A DNA stretch of 9,948 nt from UBA2128 sp964534955 (lineage in GTDB: Bacteria; Fidelibacterota; Marinisomatia; Marinisomatales; UBA2128), in contig CAZHRR010000091.1 in the NCBI GenBank assembly GCA_964534955.1, positions 1-9,948 on the forward strand. The letters are read 5' to 3'. The notes under the pieces are model-generated. The model saw nothing but the letters and a program-made list of their open reading frames with translations, did no database searches and was not told the origin of the DNA. Both the position numbers and the translations under genes were made by a program. Shown in pieces: positions 1-7,321 of the stretch. How positions within the stretch are numbered: the first letter of the stretch is position 1; the number at the start of each line of letters is the position of its first letter.

Positions 1-85
1 AAGTTCTCTTAATCGCCTGAAAAATGGGTTATGGTTTCTGTAATGGATGCACCACCAAGACAGGCTAAAAAAACTGTCAGATCAG

Positions 86-114
86 ATAGCCACTGGATAC
101 CAGTGGCTATTTTT
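86..114 (+). terminator. Intrinsic terminator, + strand
   Basis: A 9-bp perfect stem (AGCCACTGG at 88-96 with CCAGTGGCT at 100-108) has an ATA loop. Two more pairs at the base (86-87 with 109-110) extend it to 11 bp. It is followed directly by a T-run (110-114). This fits a rho-independent terminator for a + strand transcript entering from the left of the window. No gene ending here is visible within the window. Confidence 0.6.
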
Positions 115-143
115 GTATCTCTCGCAATATTAGGGATATACCC

Positions 144-162
144 GCCTGCGGAACGGGCAGGC
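144..162. repeat. Short GC-rich inverted repeat
   Basis: GCCTGC (144-149) and GCAGGC (157-162) form a 6-bp stem around a GGAACGG loop. An alternative pairing of CCCG (141-144) with CGGG (154-157) is also possible. It is GC-rich inside an AT-rich region and has no T-run, so it is not a terminator. It resembles REP-type interspersed repeats in form, but with one copy in view that cannot be shown. Confidence 0.3.
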
Positions 163-293
163 AGCGACACATTTCTAAACACACCCGCCACACATGAGTT
201 TTGGTTTCCGTAATGGAAGCCTACACAACAGACAGAAAAACGAACTTTTATGCTATTTTTCTCTGTTTCTCTCTTTATGAGAATACTATTTCC

Positions 294-321
294 TTGTAAG
301 TGATAACTGCATATATATAAT
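294..321 (+). promoter_or_regulatory. Sigma70-like promoter
   Basis: A -35-like TTGTAA (294-299, 4 of 6 to consensus) and a perfect -10 TATAAT (316-321) are separated by 16 bp. Transcription would begin near 328 and give a leader of roughly 95 nt to the ATG at 422. The surrounding DNA is AT-rich, which makes chance matches more likely. If active, it would drive the first fragment of the broken secreted-protein gene. Confidence 0.4.
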
Positions 322-858
322 GAATTACGGCGACATCAAAAAAACTTAGATATATTTTAGGTGTTTTCGAAAATAGAACGGTTCGAATCCGACAAGCTCA
401 GGCAATCATTACGGAAAGAATATGATGGCAAATCCTTATACAAACAAAATAGACTGGTCTGAGGCAAAAGTAACGGATGGATCTACTACATTATCCATCT
501 TGGATGCGGCTGCACAGGGTTGGATAAATTCTCACGCATATGTGTGGAATTACACTACATCCATGTATGAGGTTGTGACACCGAATGAAAGTTCAACTGC
601 AGATACGTTATCGGAGTGGGAAGGATTCTGGGTCCTTCATATGGATGTCAGCAAGGATCTCGATCTGATTTTCAAGAAATCGTCGGGGTCGCCCAAGTTA
701 TTGGCGATGAATGATCTGTTTGTGAGTTCTTCTGGTGATGAAGTACGTCCCAGGCAGCGATACGAACAGCAAGGAGTGAATGATTGGTCAGGGATTCTAT
801 ATCTACATACTGAAGATGGAGAATATACTGCATTAGACAACCGTTTTGGAGTCAATCC

Positions 859-867
859 CAATTCTTC
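859..867. repeat. Target-site duplication, left copy
   Basis: CAATTCTTC lies directly before the left end of the 333-bp element and is repeated exactly at 1201-1209 directly after its right end. The next base (C) also matches, so a 10-bp duplication with a 332-bp element is an equivalent reading. Both copies are in the same codon phase of the interrupted gene. Confidence 0.85.
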
Positions 868-884
868 CTGGAGTTCCCCCGAAA
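868..884 (+). repeat. Left terminal inverted repeat of element
   Basis: CTGGAGTTCCCCCGAAA pairs with 1184-1200 at 16 of 17 positions. The only mismatch is the second base. The last 15 bases are identical between the two ends. Confidence 0.85.
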
Positions 885-1002
885 ACAACCTTTAGAATCT
901 TATAACATACTATATTAAAGTAGATACAGGGATTTGCAAGTGGTAGAGTACTTTATTGGTGAAAAAACGGGGGAACTTCATGCAATTAATAAGCTCTTTA
1001 TT

Positions 1003-1075
1003 GCGAGGGGGTAAACCCCCACGCTCAGTCAAAAAAAGTACCCTAAAGGGTCCCGCAATTGCGGGATTCTTTTTT
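1003..1075. terminator. Hairpin cluster with bidirectional terminators inside the element
   Basis: Three hairpins lie in a row: GCG-A-GGGGG with CCCCC-A-CGC around a TAAA loop (1003-1024), ACCC-TAAA-GGGT (1040-1051), and a perfect 16-base palindrome TCCCGCAATTGCGGGA (1051-1066). The last is followed by TTCTTTTTT (1067-1075), which suits termination on +. Read on -, the 1040-1051 hairpin is followed by seven T (complement of 1031-1037), which suits termination on -. The two terminator stems share one base and would compete. Their effect would be to stop transcription across the element in both directions. Confidence 0.55.
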
Positions 1076-1183
1076 CGATTTAGCGTGTTCATTTATGGAC
1101 TCGCAGAGGGAATACGACGTGTAAAGAATACGATGAAAGCTGAATCCGTTGATGTAATGTCTCGGCTATAACCTGCCATGATA

Positions 1184-1200
1184 TTTCGGGGGAACTCCTG
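1184..1200 (-). repeat. Right terminal inverted repeat of element
   Basis: On the - strand this reads CAGGAGTTCCCCCGAAA, the partner of 868-884. The ATG at 1178 lies just inside it, so any translation restarting there would begin with element-encoded residues. Confidence 0.85.
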
Positions 1201-1209
1201 CAATTCTTC
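1201..1209. repeat. Target-site duplication, right copy
   Basis: CAATTCTTC directly follows the right end of the element and is identical to 859-867. Confidence 0.85.
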
Positions 1210-2570
1210 CGATGGATTTGATGGACTGGATGCTCCCTGGTTAGGTCCCGGTTTTGCCACGGAATACGGAGTGTTGTATTTCGTTGCCCCTGATGGGAGT
1301 CAATTAGTGCATGATATTCGTAATCCGGATTGGGTTGAGAAAGTATGGCATTTTATAGTACAGGATGAGAATGTAAACGGCGACTGGGTCTTGCGCTGGC
1401 CGAACCTGTCCAGCATCCCCGGTAATATACAGTTAAGTCTGGAATCTCCGGAGGGAACGGTAATAATCCCTGATCTACGGGACAGTTTATCATATCACTT
1501 CTCACTTTCCAGTGGAAATGAGCAGGATTTTTATCTCCGTGCTTTAGTAGAAGCCGACAGCATACCAGCCGCTGCTGATATCGGATTTGTACAGAACCCG
1601 GGTGTTACTAGAAATCTGGATCTGTACCTCTTCCCAGATGAACCTCTGGATGATCTATTCTTGTTCGTGGAAGGTCAGCCAATAACAATGGGGCATGTAG
1701 ACGAGCTATACAATGTATATCGTGGGGCTCTCGAGATGGGGTCTGGAGGTGAGAAGCAGGTAATTATGCATATGATCGATTTAGAGACTAATGTATCCGT
1801 GGACACAATCACCTATGATTTTGTCTTATCAGGAACAGGCGGAGGTCCATTGTTAGTCCAGGCGCCGAACGACGAAGCGGAATTTTCGATACCAGGGAAT
1901 CTCTTGCCGGACGGAACATGGGTCGGTTTGGGAGTCCATAACAGTGGAACCCCAGAGGGCGCTATCTATTCGATACAGCCTTACGGGCTGGTTTTTCCGG
2001 AGGGTTCTGAGTTGATTCTGTATGTGGATGATGAGCAAGTGGATCTACATTCGGTTCAGGTTTGTCGTATGACGGCTTTGGGCTGGGAGCCGATGTCAGC
2101 TCAATATGATGCCATAGGCAGGATCATTCGAGTTGCAGTACGCCGGAGTGGCAACTATGCGTTACGTAGGTCCACTGGTGACGATGCAAGTACGATTCTT
2201 CCCAACAGCACAACCTTGATGAATAATTATCCTAATCCGTTCAACGCGGTGACAATGATACCATATACATTGATGGAGCCAGGGCTTGTTACGATGAAAG
2301 TATATGACCTCTTGGGACGTGAGGTAATAACGCTGGTAAATGAGTATCAGGAAGCAGGCCTCTTTAGACAGCAGTGGGATGGTCATGATCGGTTCGGGAG
2401 AGTAGTTTCCAGTGGAGTCTACTTGGTCCGGTTCAGAGCTGGTGACTACGCAAAGACAAAGAAAGTAATGATGCTGAAGTGAAATGTAAGCACTATAGTA
2501 AGTTGGTGAGAAATGTAGGATTGCATTAAGCTAAAATAATAGTGAAAATAACAACATTCGTGGAGAAACT

Positions 2571-3482
2571 ATGAAGTTAAAGAAAGCAATCGTGATACCC
2601 ATATCATTGTTGATATCTGTACAGATAGGTTGTAAGAAGGAGCCGTTGGAGCAGGAAGAAGGCGAGTTGGAGCTTCTGGATATTCCAGTGGTAATTATGA
2701 CTGATTCAACAAAAGCTGTAATCAGCTGGGAAACAAATCTTCCTTCCAATAGCGTTGTATATTATGGTTTGACCGATGCTTTAGAGGACACTGTTGTTGA
2801 TGAGGAGGAACGCGAAATCCACAATGTGGAATTGACCGACTTGGTAGCTGATACACAATATTATTTTCAGGTAGAGTCGAGATCTGACCATTTTACCGGA
2901 ACAGCTCGCAGTGATGTGGCTCAGTTTACTACCGGGATGAACGAAGCAAGTTATACACTATTGGGGTGGACTTACTTTTCCGAAGAAGATTATATTAATG
3001 CACTGACTTCATTTGAGACTGCATTGCTAGGGAATTCGAGTTATGGAGAGGCGTATATAGGACGTGGTTGGTGTTACATAAGATTGGATAATACAGAACA
3101 AGCCTTTTCTAATCTCGATACTGGTTTAGTTTTAGACAATTCAGTTTTGGTAGGTTATGCTGGCCGGGCGTTGATTCATCTGAGTCAGCAGTCATATTCA
3201 CAAGCTATCGCAGATGCCATGGTAGTGATTGATGCCGATTCGGTCTATCAATTCAGTTATGATTCCAGTATTGATCACATTTTAATGCGACTGGTAATGG
3301 CACAGGCATACTATGCCACACAGGATTATGATCAGGCCCAGGCACAATGTGATATTATTGATCCGGACAATGGACTGGATCCTGTATTACCCGCCACGTG
3401 GAGTGTAGATGGAGTTCAGTATGACACCTATATAGAGGCGCTTCTGCCTTTGATCCAGTACCTGGTAATACAACATATGTGA
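2571..3482 (+). CDS. Lipoprotein with Fn3-like domain and TPR repeats
   Basis: A 303-residue protein of unknown specific function. Its N-terminus has lysines (KLKK), a hydrophobic stretch, then Cys21 followed by KKEP, which fits a lipoprotein signal; the box reads QIGC, with an unusual Gln at -3. An acidic linker follows (residues 26-36). Residues about 38-122 look like a fibronectin type III or purple-acid-phosphatase-N fold (AVISWETN, then TQYYFQVES and AQFTT). Residues about 126-265 hold three or four TPR units (e.g. LGWTYFSEEDYINALTSFET), which usually mediate protein binding. GGAG (2562-2565) lies 5 nt before the ATG and supports this start. It follows the broken secreted-protein gene by 88 bp on the same strand and could have been its partner or part of an outer-membrane assembly, which is inference. 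Confidence 0.8.
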   Translation: MKLKKAIVIPISLLISVQIGCKKEPLEQEEGELELLDIPVVIMTDSTKAVISWETNLPSNSVVYYGLTDALEDTVVDEEEREIHNVELTDLVADTQYYFQVESRSDHFTGTARSDVAQFTTGMNEASYTLLGWTYFSEEDYINALTSFETALLGNSSYGEAYIGRGWCYIRLDNTEQAFSNLDTGLVLDNSVLVGYAGRALIHLSQQSYSQAIADAMVVIDADSVYQFSYDSSIDHILMRLVMAQAYYATQDYDQAQAQCDIIDPDNGLDPVLPATWSVDGVQYDTYIEALLPLIQYLVIQHM

Positions 3483-3616
3483 ATAGTATTGTATTTCAGG
3501 TCTGCCCAAAATGATCACTCTAAAATTGTCTATAGCCGGGTTGGTCCGTCCCTCATGATGATGGCGGCTGGACAGGCAGGAAAGACGTAGAGATTAATAA
3601 TACATGATTTTTCAAC

Positions 3617-3642
3617 CTGTCAGGAGCAAGATCACCTGACAG
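3617..3642. terminator. Hairpin at convergent gene junction, possible terminator
   Basis: CTGTCAGG (3617-3624) and CCTGACAG (3635-3642) form a perfect 8-bp stem with a 10-nt loop. It sits between the ends of the convergent genes at 3482 (+) and 3652 (-). Neither side has a strong T-run, so it is at best a weak or factor-assisted terminator. The rest of 3483-3651 shows nothing recognisable. Confidence 0.35.
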
Positions 3643-3651
3643 ATTTAGATG

Positions 3652-5004
3652 TCAGACTACTTCAGCCGTCTCACGCTTCTCAGACAGATGCTTGTCTAAA
3701 TCAGAGAGCCGTTTCTCCAATTCCCCGAACAGGTCTTCCCGGAGCTGAGAGAGACAGATTCGCACTCCCTCCCGCTCTGTGCCGGTGATGCGCAAGGTTA
3801 TCCCTGACATACCGAAGAGCAGCATGGCCCTGAGGAGCTCGCCGCCGGTCATTCCAGGGCGGCTGACGGTAAAGTAGAAACCGTCCCCGATGGGCTCTCC
3901 CATATCATCTGGATAGACAAAGTCGAAACCGGCATTAAGGAACTTCTCCTTGGCAAAACGGGCCCGTTCACCGTACTGTCTGAGCACTTTCAGGAAATTG
4001 TACTTTCCACTGTAAGCCTCTTCGAAAAGTGCCGCCAGGGCATTTTGGGTTGACTGCGGTACACCAGCAGTAGTCGAATAAAGTCCACCGTGGATGAAAG
4101 CTTGGCCCACGCGGTCGGTGTTGAAATGCTCCTCCAAGTAAGGATACTTTTTGTTCATGAGGTTTGGTGGCACTACTGTCACGGCGATGCGCTGACCGGC
4201 ATAGCTGAATATCTTAGAACTGGAAATGACCACAAAACAGTTATCAGTATAGCGGGCAATGGTAGGCTGATACGGAGGCTCGTAAGGGACACTGTAATCT
4301 ATGCGGAAGTCCATACAGAAATAGGCCGCGTCTTCGATCCCGATGACATCGTATTTCGTCAGCAGTTTCCCAATTCCTTCCAGTTCCTCTTCCTTCAGGC
4401 AGATCCATGTGGGATTGTTCGGATTAGACCAGATGATCCCGCCAATCTTCCCGGTGGCAAAGTGCCGTTCGATTTCAGCAATAAGCTTCTCCCCCCGCAG
4501 ATCGTGGAAGTCGATAGAGACGGACCTGAATCCTAAGAAGCGCGTCTGCAGCTTGTTCACCGGAAATCCCGGATCGAGATAAAGAATAGTATCGGTTTCC
4601 GGCCGCCTCTTTCCCGCCACCGCTTGACTTATGAAATCGCCGTGCATAGCTCCTACCGTAGGGATGCAATTCTCGGGACCCACCTCAATATTGAGAAATG
4701 CTTTCACAAATTCCGCAGCAGCTTTTTTCAATCTGGGGATACCTTCAAAGGGCGGATAAGTGGACGGAAGTTTAAAATCAGTTTGCAAAACTCTAATCTC
4801 TTCCTCGGGACCAATACGATAAGCCAGCAGTCCGGGGATACCGAACTCAAAACGGAGAAACTCGATCCCCAGTTCAGCTGACAGGGTATCCACCAGCCCG
4901 TTAAGCTCCCGGATGCCGATAACTTCCAGGTCCAGTTCGTGCTTCTGTAGAAGTTTATCTAATAGAGTAGAATCAAGTGGAAAAGTAGCTGCGTCAGAAG
5001 TCAT
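3652..5004 (-). CDS. PLP-dependent aminotransferase, class I/II (fold type I)
   Basis: This is a probable transaminase moving an amino group between an amino acid and a 2-oxo acid in the cytoplasm. Counted from the upstream in-frame TTG (5034; subtract 10 for the ATG chosen here), the signature residues are the NPNNPT motif at 204-209, Asp235 in IEDAAY (partner of the PLP pyridine nitrogen), Lys274 in SSSKIFSYAGQR (Schiff-base lysine), and Arg425 in VRICLS (substrate carboxylate). The ATG at 5004 is preferred over the TTG at 5034, which would overlap the upstream gene by 17 bp; an AAAGAG-like site ends 9 nt before the ATG. Length (450 aa) is slightly above the usual 390-430. The gene follows glutaryl-CoA dehydrogenase by 13 nt, so the two are probably cotranscribed. 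A role as 2-aminoadipate aminotransferase in lysine breakdown is possible but not shown. Confidence 0.85.
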   Translation of the reverse strand: MTSDAATFPLDSTLLDKLLQKHELDLEVIGIRELNGLVDTLSAELGIEFLRFEFGIPGLLAYRIGPEEEIRVLQTDFKLPSTYPPFEGIPRLKKAAAEFVKAFLNIEVGPENCIPTVGAMHGDFISQAVAGKRRPETDTILYLDPGFPVNKLQTRFLGFRSVSIDFHDLRGEKLIAEIERHFATGKIGGIIWSNPNNPTWICLKEEELEGIGKLLTKYDVIGIEDAAYFCMDFRIDYSVPYEPPYQPTIARYTDNCFVVISSSKIFSYAGQRIAVTVVPPNLMNKKYPYLEEHFNTDRVGQAFIHGGLYSTTAGVPQSTQNALAALFEEAYSGKYNFLKVLRQYGERARFAKEKFLNAGFDFVYPDDMGEPIGDGFYFTVSRPGMTGGELLRAMLLFGMSGITLRITGTEREGVRICLSQLREDLFGELEKRLSDLDKHLSEKRETAEVV

Positions 5005-5017
5005 GGCATAGCACTCT

Positions 5018-6190
<1,173 letters not shown>

Positions 6191-6465
6191 AGCATTTGCT
6201 GAAATTTTATGAAGAATCGTCGAATCCCTTTTTCCCGGTTCTATTCCGGGTTTAATAGGAGAGGTTGCTGAATAGAATTTACAAAATTGACACCTATTGC
6301 AGAAGCTTTGTTGGAATTGGTGAATGATTATCGGTTATGCACAGCTCACAGAGTCCTGCGACCCGGAGGGTCTCCCTTGATCCGTAGGATCTCTCCTGTC
6401 AAGGAGTCCTGCGTGACCTTTGGATGAGGACATCCTGCGGATTGGTAACTGGTGAATAGTGAGCT
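6191..6465. other. 275-bp intergenic gap with palindrome-rich repeat array
   Basis: Between the lipoprotein stop and the gcdH start there is no gene. Positions 6351-6440 contain several small palindromes: GACCC-GGA-GGGTC (6360-6372), GATCC-GTA-GGATC (6379-6391), CTCC-TGTCAA-GGAG (6393-6406) and AGGA-CA-TCCT (6427-6436). TCCTGCG occurs three times (6354, 6407, 6433), and a degenerate copy (TCCGTAG, 6381) gives a spacing of about 26 bp. GAGTCCTGCG is exact at 6351-6360 and 6404-6413. Similar TGGTGAAT words flank the array (6319-6326, 6450-6457). It may separate the outer-membrane operon from gcdH. No confident promoter was found for gcdH. Confidence 0.5.
6351..6440. repeat. Degenerate tandem array of palindromic units, about 26-bp period
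   Basis: Four units start near 6354, 6381, 6407 and 6433 with TCCTGCG or a variant of it, and most carry their own short hairpin. Units 1 and 3 share the exact 10-mer GAGTCCTGCG. The form recalls REP-like or small interspersed repeats. With no second array in view, family membership cannot be tested here. Confidence 0.45.
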
Positions 6466-7278
6466 TCACATAGTGAAATCAATTACACTCTTGCTCAAAG
6501 AACCGAAGCAGCCGTACCCGCCATCGACCGTAGTTACCGTCTCAAGATAGGTCTGGGGCTTGATGGTGATTGCGGAGATCAGATACTCCGACAGATTGAC
6601 GTCGTAACCGTAAATCTCTGCCTGAACTGGTTCGCCGGCAGCTGAGGGAATTGTAAATTCGACCTGCAATGAATTTTCACCGGATGGAACCAATCGCTTA
6701 TCCAGTGTATCGTTCTCGCAGATGAGGAACAAATCATAAAGACCGACATCGTCGGCAGACAACAGCTCGAAGTTCACATTGCTTGTCGTTACCTCCAGTG
6801 AAGTGGAATCAATAGCTGGCGGATATGGGATGGTTGCATTGGCAGTAACATCAGGAAAACCGTCTGCTGTAATGGTGAGCTGATAATTCTCTCCACTACC
6901 AGGCAGGTAGCTACTGCTTTTATACACTTCTCCCAAGTCAGTGCCGGTAACAAACACAAAGGCGTAATCCGCACCGGCAGAATACTGTACTGTTACCTCA
7001 GCATCGTCCACTACCGTAGAAAAGTTCTGCTCGTCAACATCTTCATAGCGATAGGCACGCTCCACACGGATGAACGAACTCCCTTCCACCCCGTCATTCC
7101 GCAAAACCCCGAGAATATTGAGCTTAGGCTCAAACTCAGTGACAATGATGTCCGTCGGCATTGGACCTGGTTCGGTGGGCAGGTCGCAACCGAAAAACAG
7201 TAGAACCATTGAACAGAAAATTGTGAATATCGAATTCTGAAGTAGTAACTGTCCATAGATTTGTCTACTTATTATCAT
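6466..7278 (-). CDS. DUF4249-like outer-membrane lipoprotein
   Basis: A 270-residue predicted lipoprotein. The N-terminus has a hydrophobic segment (IFTIFCSMVLLFFG) ending at Cys31, followed by DLPTEP. The mature part begins with an EPKLNILGVLR segment (50-60), continues through beta-rich sequence with DDAEVTVQY and YQLTITADG, and ends with VDGGYGCFGS near residues 250-262. This order fits DUF4249 proteins of Bacteroidota-like bacteria, which are commonly encoded directly after a TonB-dependent receptor with a carboxypeptidase-regulatory domain. That is the arrangement here, with a 43-bp gap. It may act as a surface partner of the receptor for an unknown substrate, which is inference. An in-frame TGA just upstream of the ATG fixes the start; GGAA lies 12 nt upstream and is a weak ribosome site. 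Confidence 0.75.
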   Translation of the reverse strand: MIISRQIYGQLLLQNSIFTIFCSMVLLFFGCDLPTEPGPMPTDIIVTEFEPKLNILGVLRNDGVEGSSFIRVERAYRYEDVDEQNFSTVVDDAEVTVQYSAGADYAFVFVTGTDLGEVYKSSSYLPGSGENYQLTITADGFPDVTANATIPYPPAIDSTSLEVTTSNVNFELLSADDVGLYDLFLICENDTLDKRLVPSGENSLQVEFTIPSAAGEPVQAEIYGYDVNLSEYLISAITIKPQTYLETVTTVDGGYGCFGSLSKSVIDFTM

Positions 7279-7321
7279 CCTATTTCAATATTCCATTTTT
7301 CATGTTCGGTATCCATTATTA

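Larger units (their letters stand above)
31..220 (+). repeat. Pair of imperfect direct repeats, 170 bp apart
   Basis: Positions 31-50 (ATGGTTTCTGTAATGGATGC) and 201-220 (TTGGTTTCCGTAATGGAAGC) agree at 17 of 20 bases. Weaker similarity continues downstream: an ACAC/CCAC-rich stretch, then GACAG and an A-run in both copies. The terminator at 86-114 and the GC-rich inverted repeat at 144-162 lie between the copies. They could be a decayed tandem duplication or the ends of an old insertion. The sequence does not decide which. Confidence 0.4.
1..421. other. Gene-poor, AT-rich leader region
   Basis: No convincing protein gene lies here. The two short open frames present (9-191 on -, 31-213 on +) are antisense to each other over most of their length and have no recognisable protein character. 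The stretch holds an intrinsic terminator (86-114), two imperfect direct repeats, a short GC-rich inverted repeat (144-162) and a promoter-like element (294-321). It separates whatever lies to the left from the broken secreted-protein gene beginning near 419. Since that gene appears to start in the middle of a domain, this region may be foreign or rearranged sequence joined to it, which is an inference. Confidence 0.6.
422..895 (+). pseudogene. 5' fragment of interrupted secreted T9SS-type protein
   Basis: This is the upstream piece of a secreted protein gene whose remainder lies at 1202-2482. The product begins MMANPYTNKIDW and continues to a W-E-G-F-W-V motif near residues 66-71. This NPY...W...GFWV layout is familiar as an internal module of large secreted proteins with T9SS-type tails, where it normally follows a GWN-like sequence. 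So the reading frame appears to start inside a domain. No signal peptide is present, and an in-frame TAG lies at 374-376. GGAAAG (413-418) could serve as ribosome site for ATG 425 better than for ATG 422. Native sequence ends at residue 149; the last eight residues (WSSPENNL) and the TAG stop come from the element inserted at 868. The specific function is unknown. Confidence 0.65.
868..1200. mobile_element. 333-bp MITE-like non-autonomous insertion element
   Basis: The left end (868-884, CTGGAGTTCCCCCGAAA) and the reverse complement of the right end (1184-1200, CAGGAGTTCCCCCGAAA) match at 16 of 17 bases. The exact 9-bp direct repeat CAATTCTTC flanks the element. Removing the element and one repeat copy (342 bp, 114 codons) joins the two flanking reading frames in phase, giving ...VNPNSS-DGFDGLDAPW. 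There is no transposase gene; the two small open frames inside (956-1171 on +, 910-1092 on -) look like chance. The interior holds hairpins and back-to-back terminators. It would therefore need a transposase supplied elsewhere. A CTG/CAG outer end with a 9-bp duplication recalls the IS10/IS50 groups of the IS4 family, but that assignment is tentative. Confidence 0.85.
1178..2482 (+). pseudogene. 3' fragment of interrupted secreted protein with T9SS-type C-terminal tail
   Basis: This is the downstream part of the gene split by the element; native sequence resumes at residue 9 (base 1202). It begins SDGFDGLDAPW and ends in an 88-residue tail (residues 347-434, about 2216-2479) with NNYPNPFNAVT, then VKVYDLLG-like and SSGVYLVRF segments and a basic end. 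That is the Por/FlgD-Ig-like type-A sorting domain used by type IX secretion. The middle (residues about 20-340) is beta-rich and of unknown function, with a VNGDWVLRWP segment. The first eight residues come from the element and there is no signal peptide, so even if translated it could not be exported normally. Joined with 422-867 the frame would be about 572 residues, still lacking its natural N-terminus. The product is likely non-functional. Confidence 0.75.

Noticed and set aside
377..393. GGTTCGAATCC, resembling a tRNA T-loop
   Set aside because: Only three of five T-stem pairs form, and no acceptor, D or anticodon arms can be found around it on the + strand.
956..1171. Open frame of 71 codons inside the element (+), and 910-1092 on -
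   Set aside because: The + frame starts with TTG without a ribosome site, both run across hairpins and terminators, and neither has transposase-like residues.
4090..4536. 148-codon open frame on + opposite the aminotransferase
   Set aside because: It lies antisense to conserved aminotransferase motifs and has no recognisable domain.
6395..6402. TTGACA on - within the palindrome array as a -35 box
   Set aside because: No -10-like sequence lies 16-19 bp downstream.
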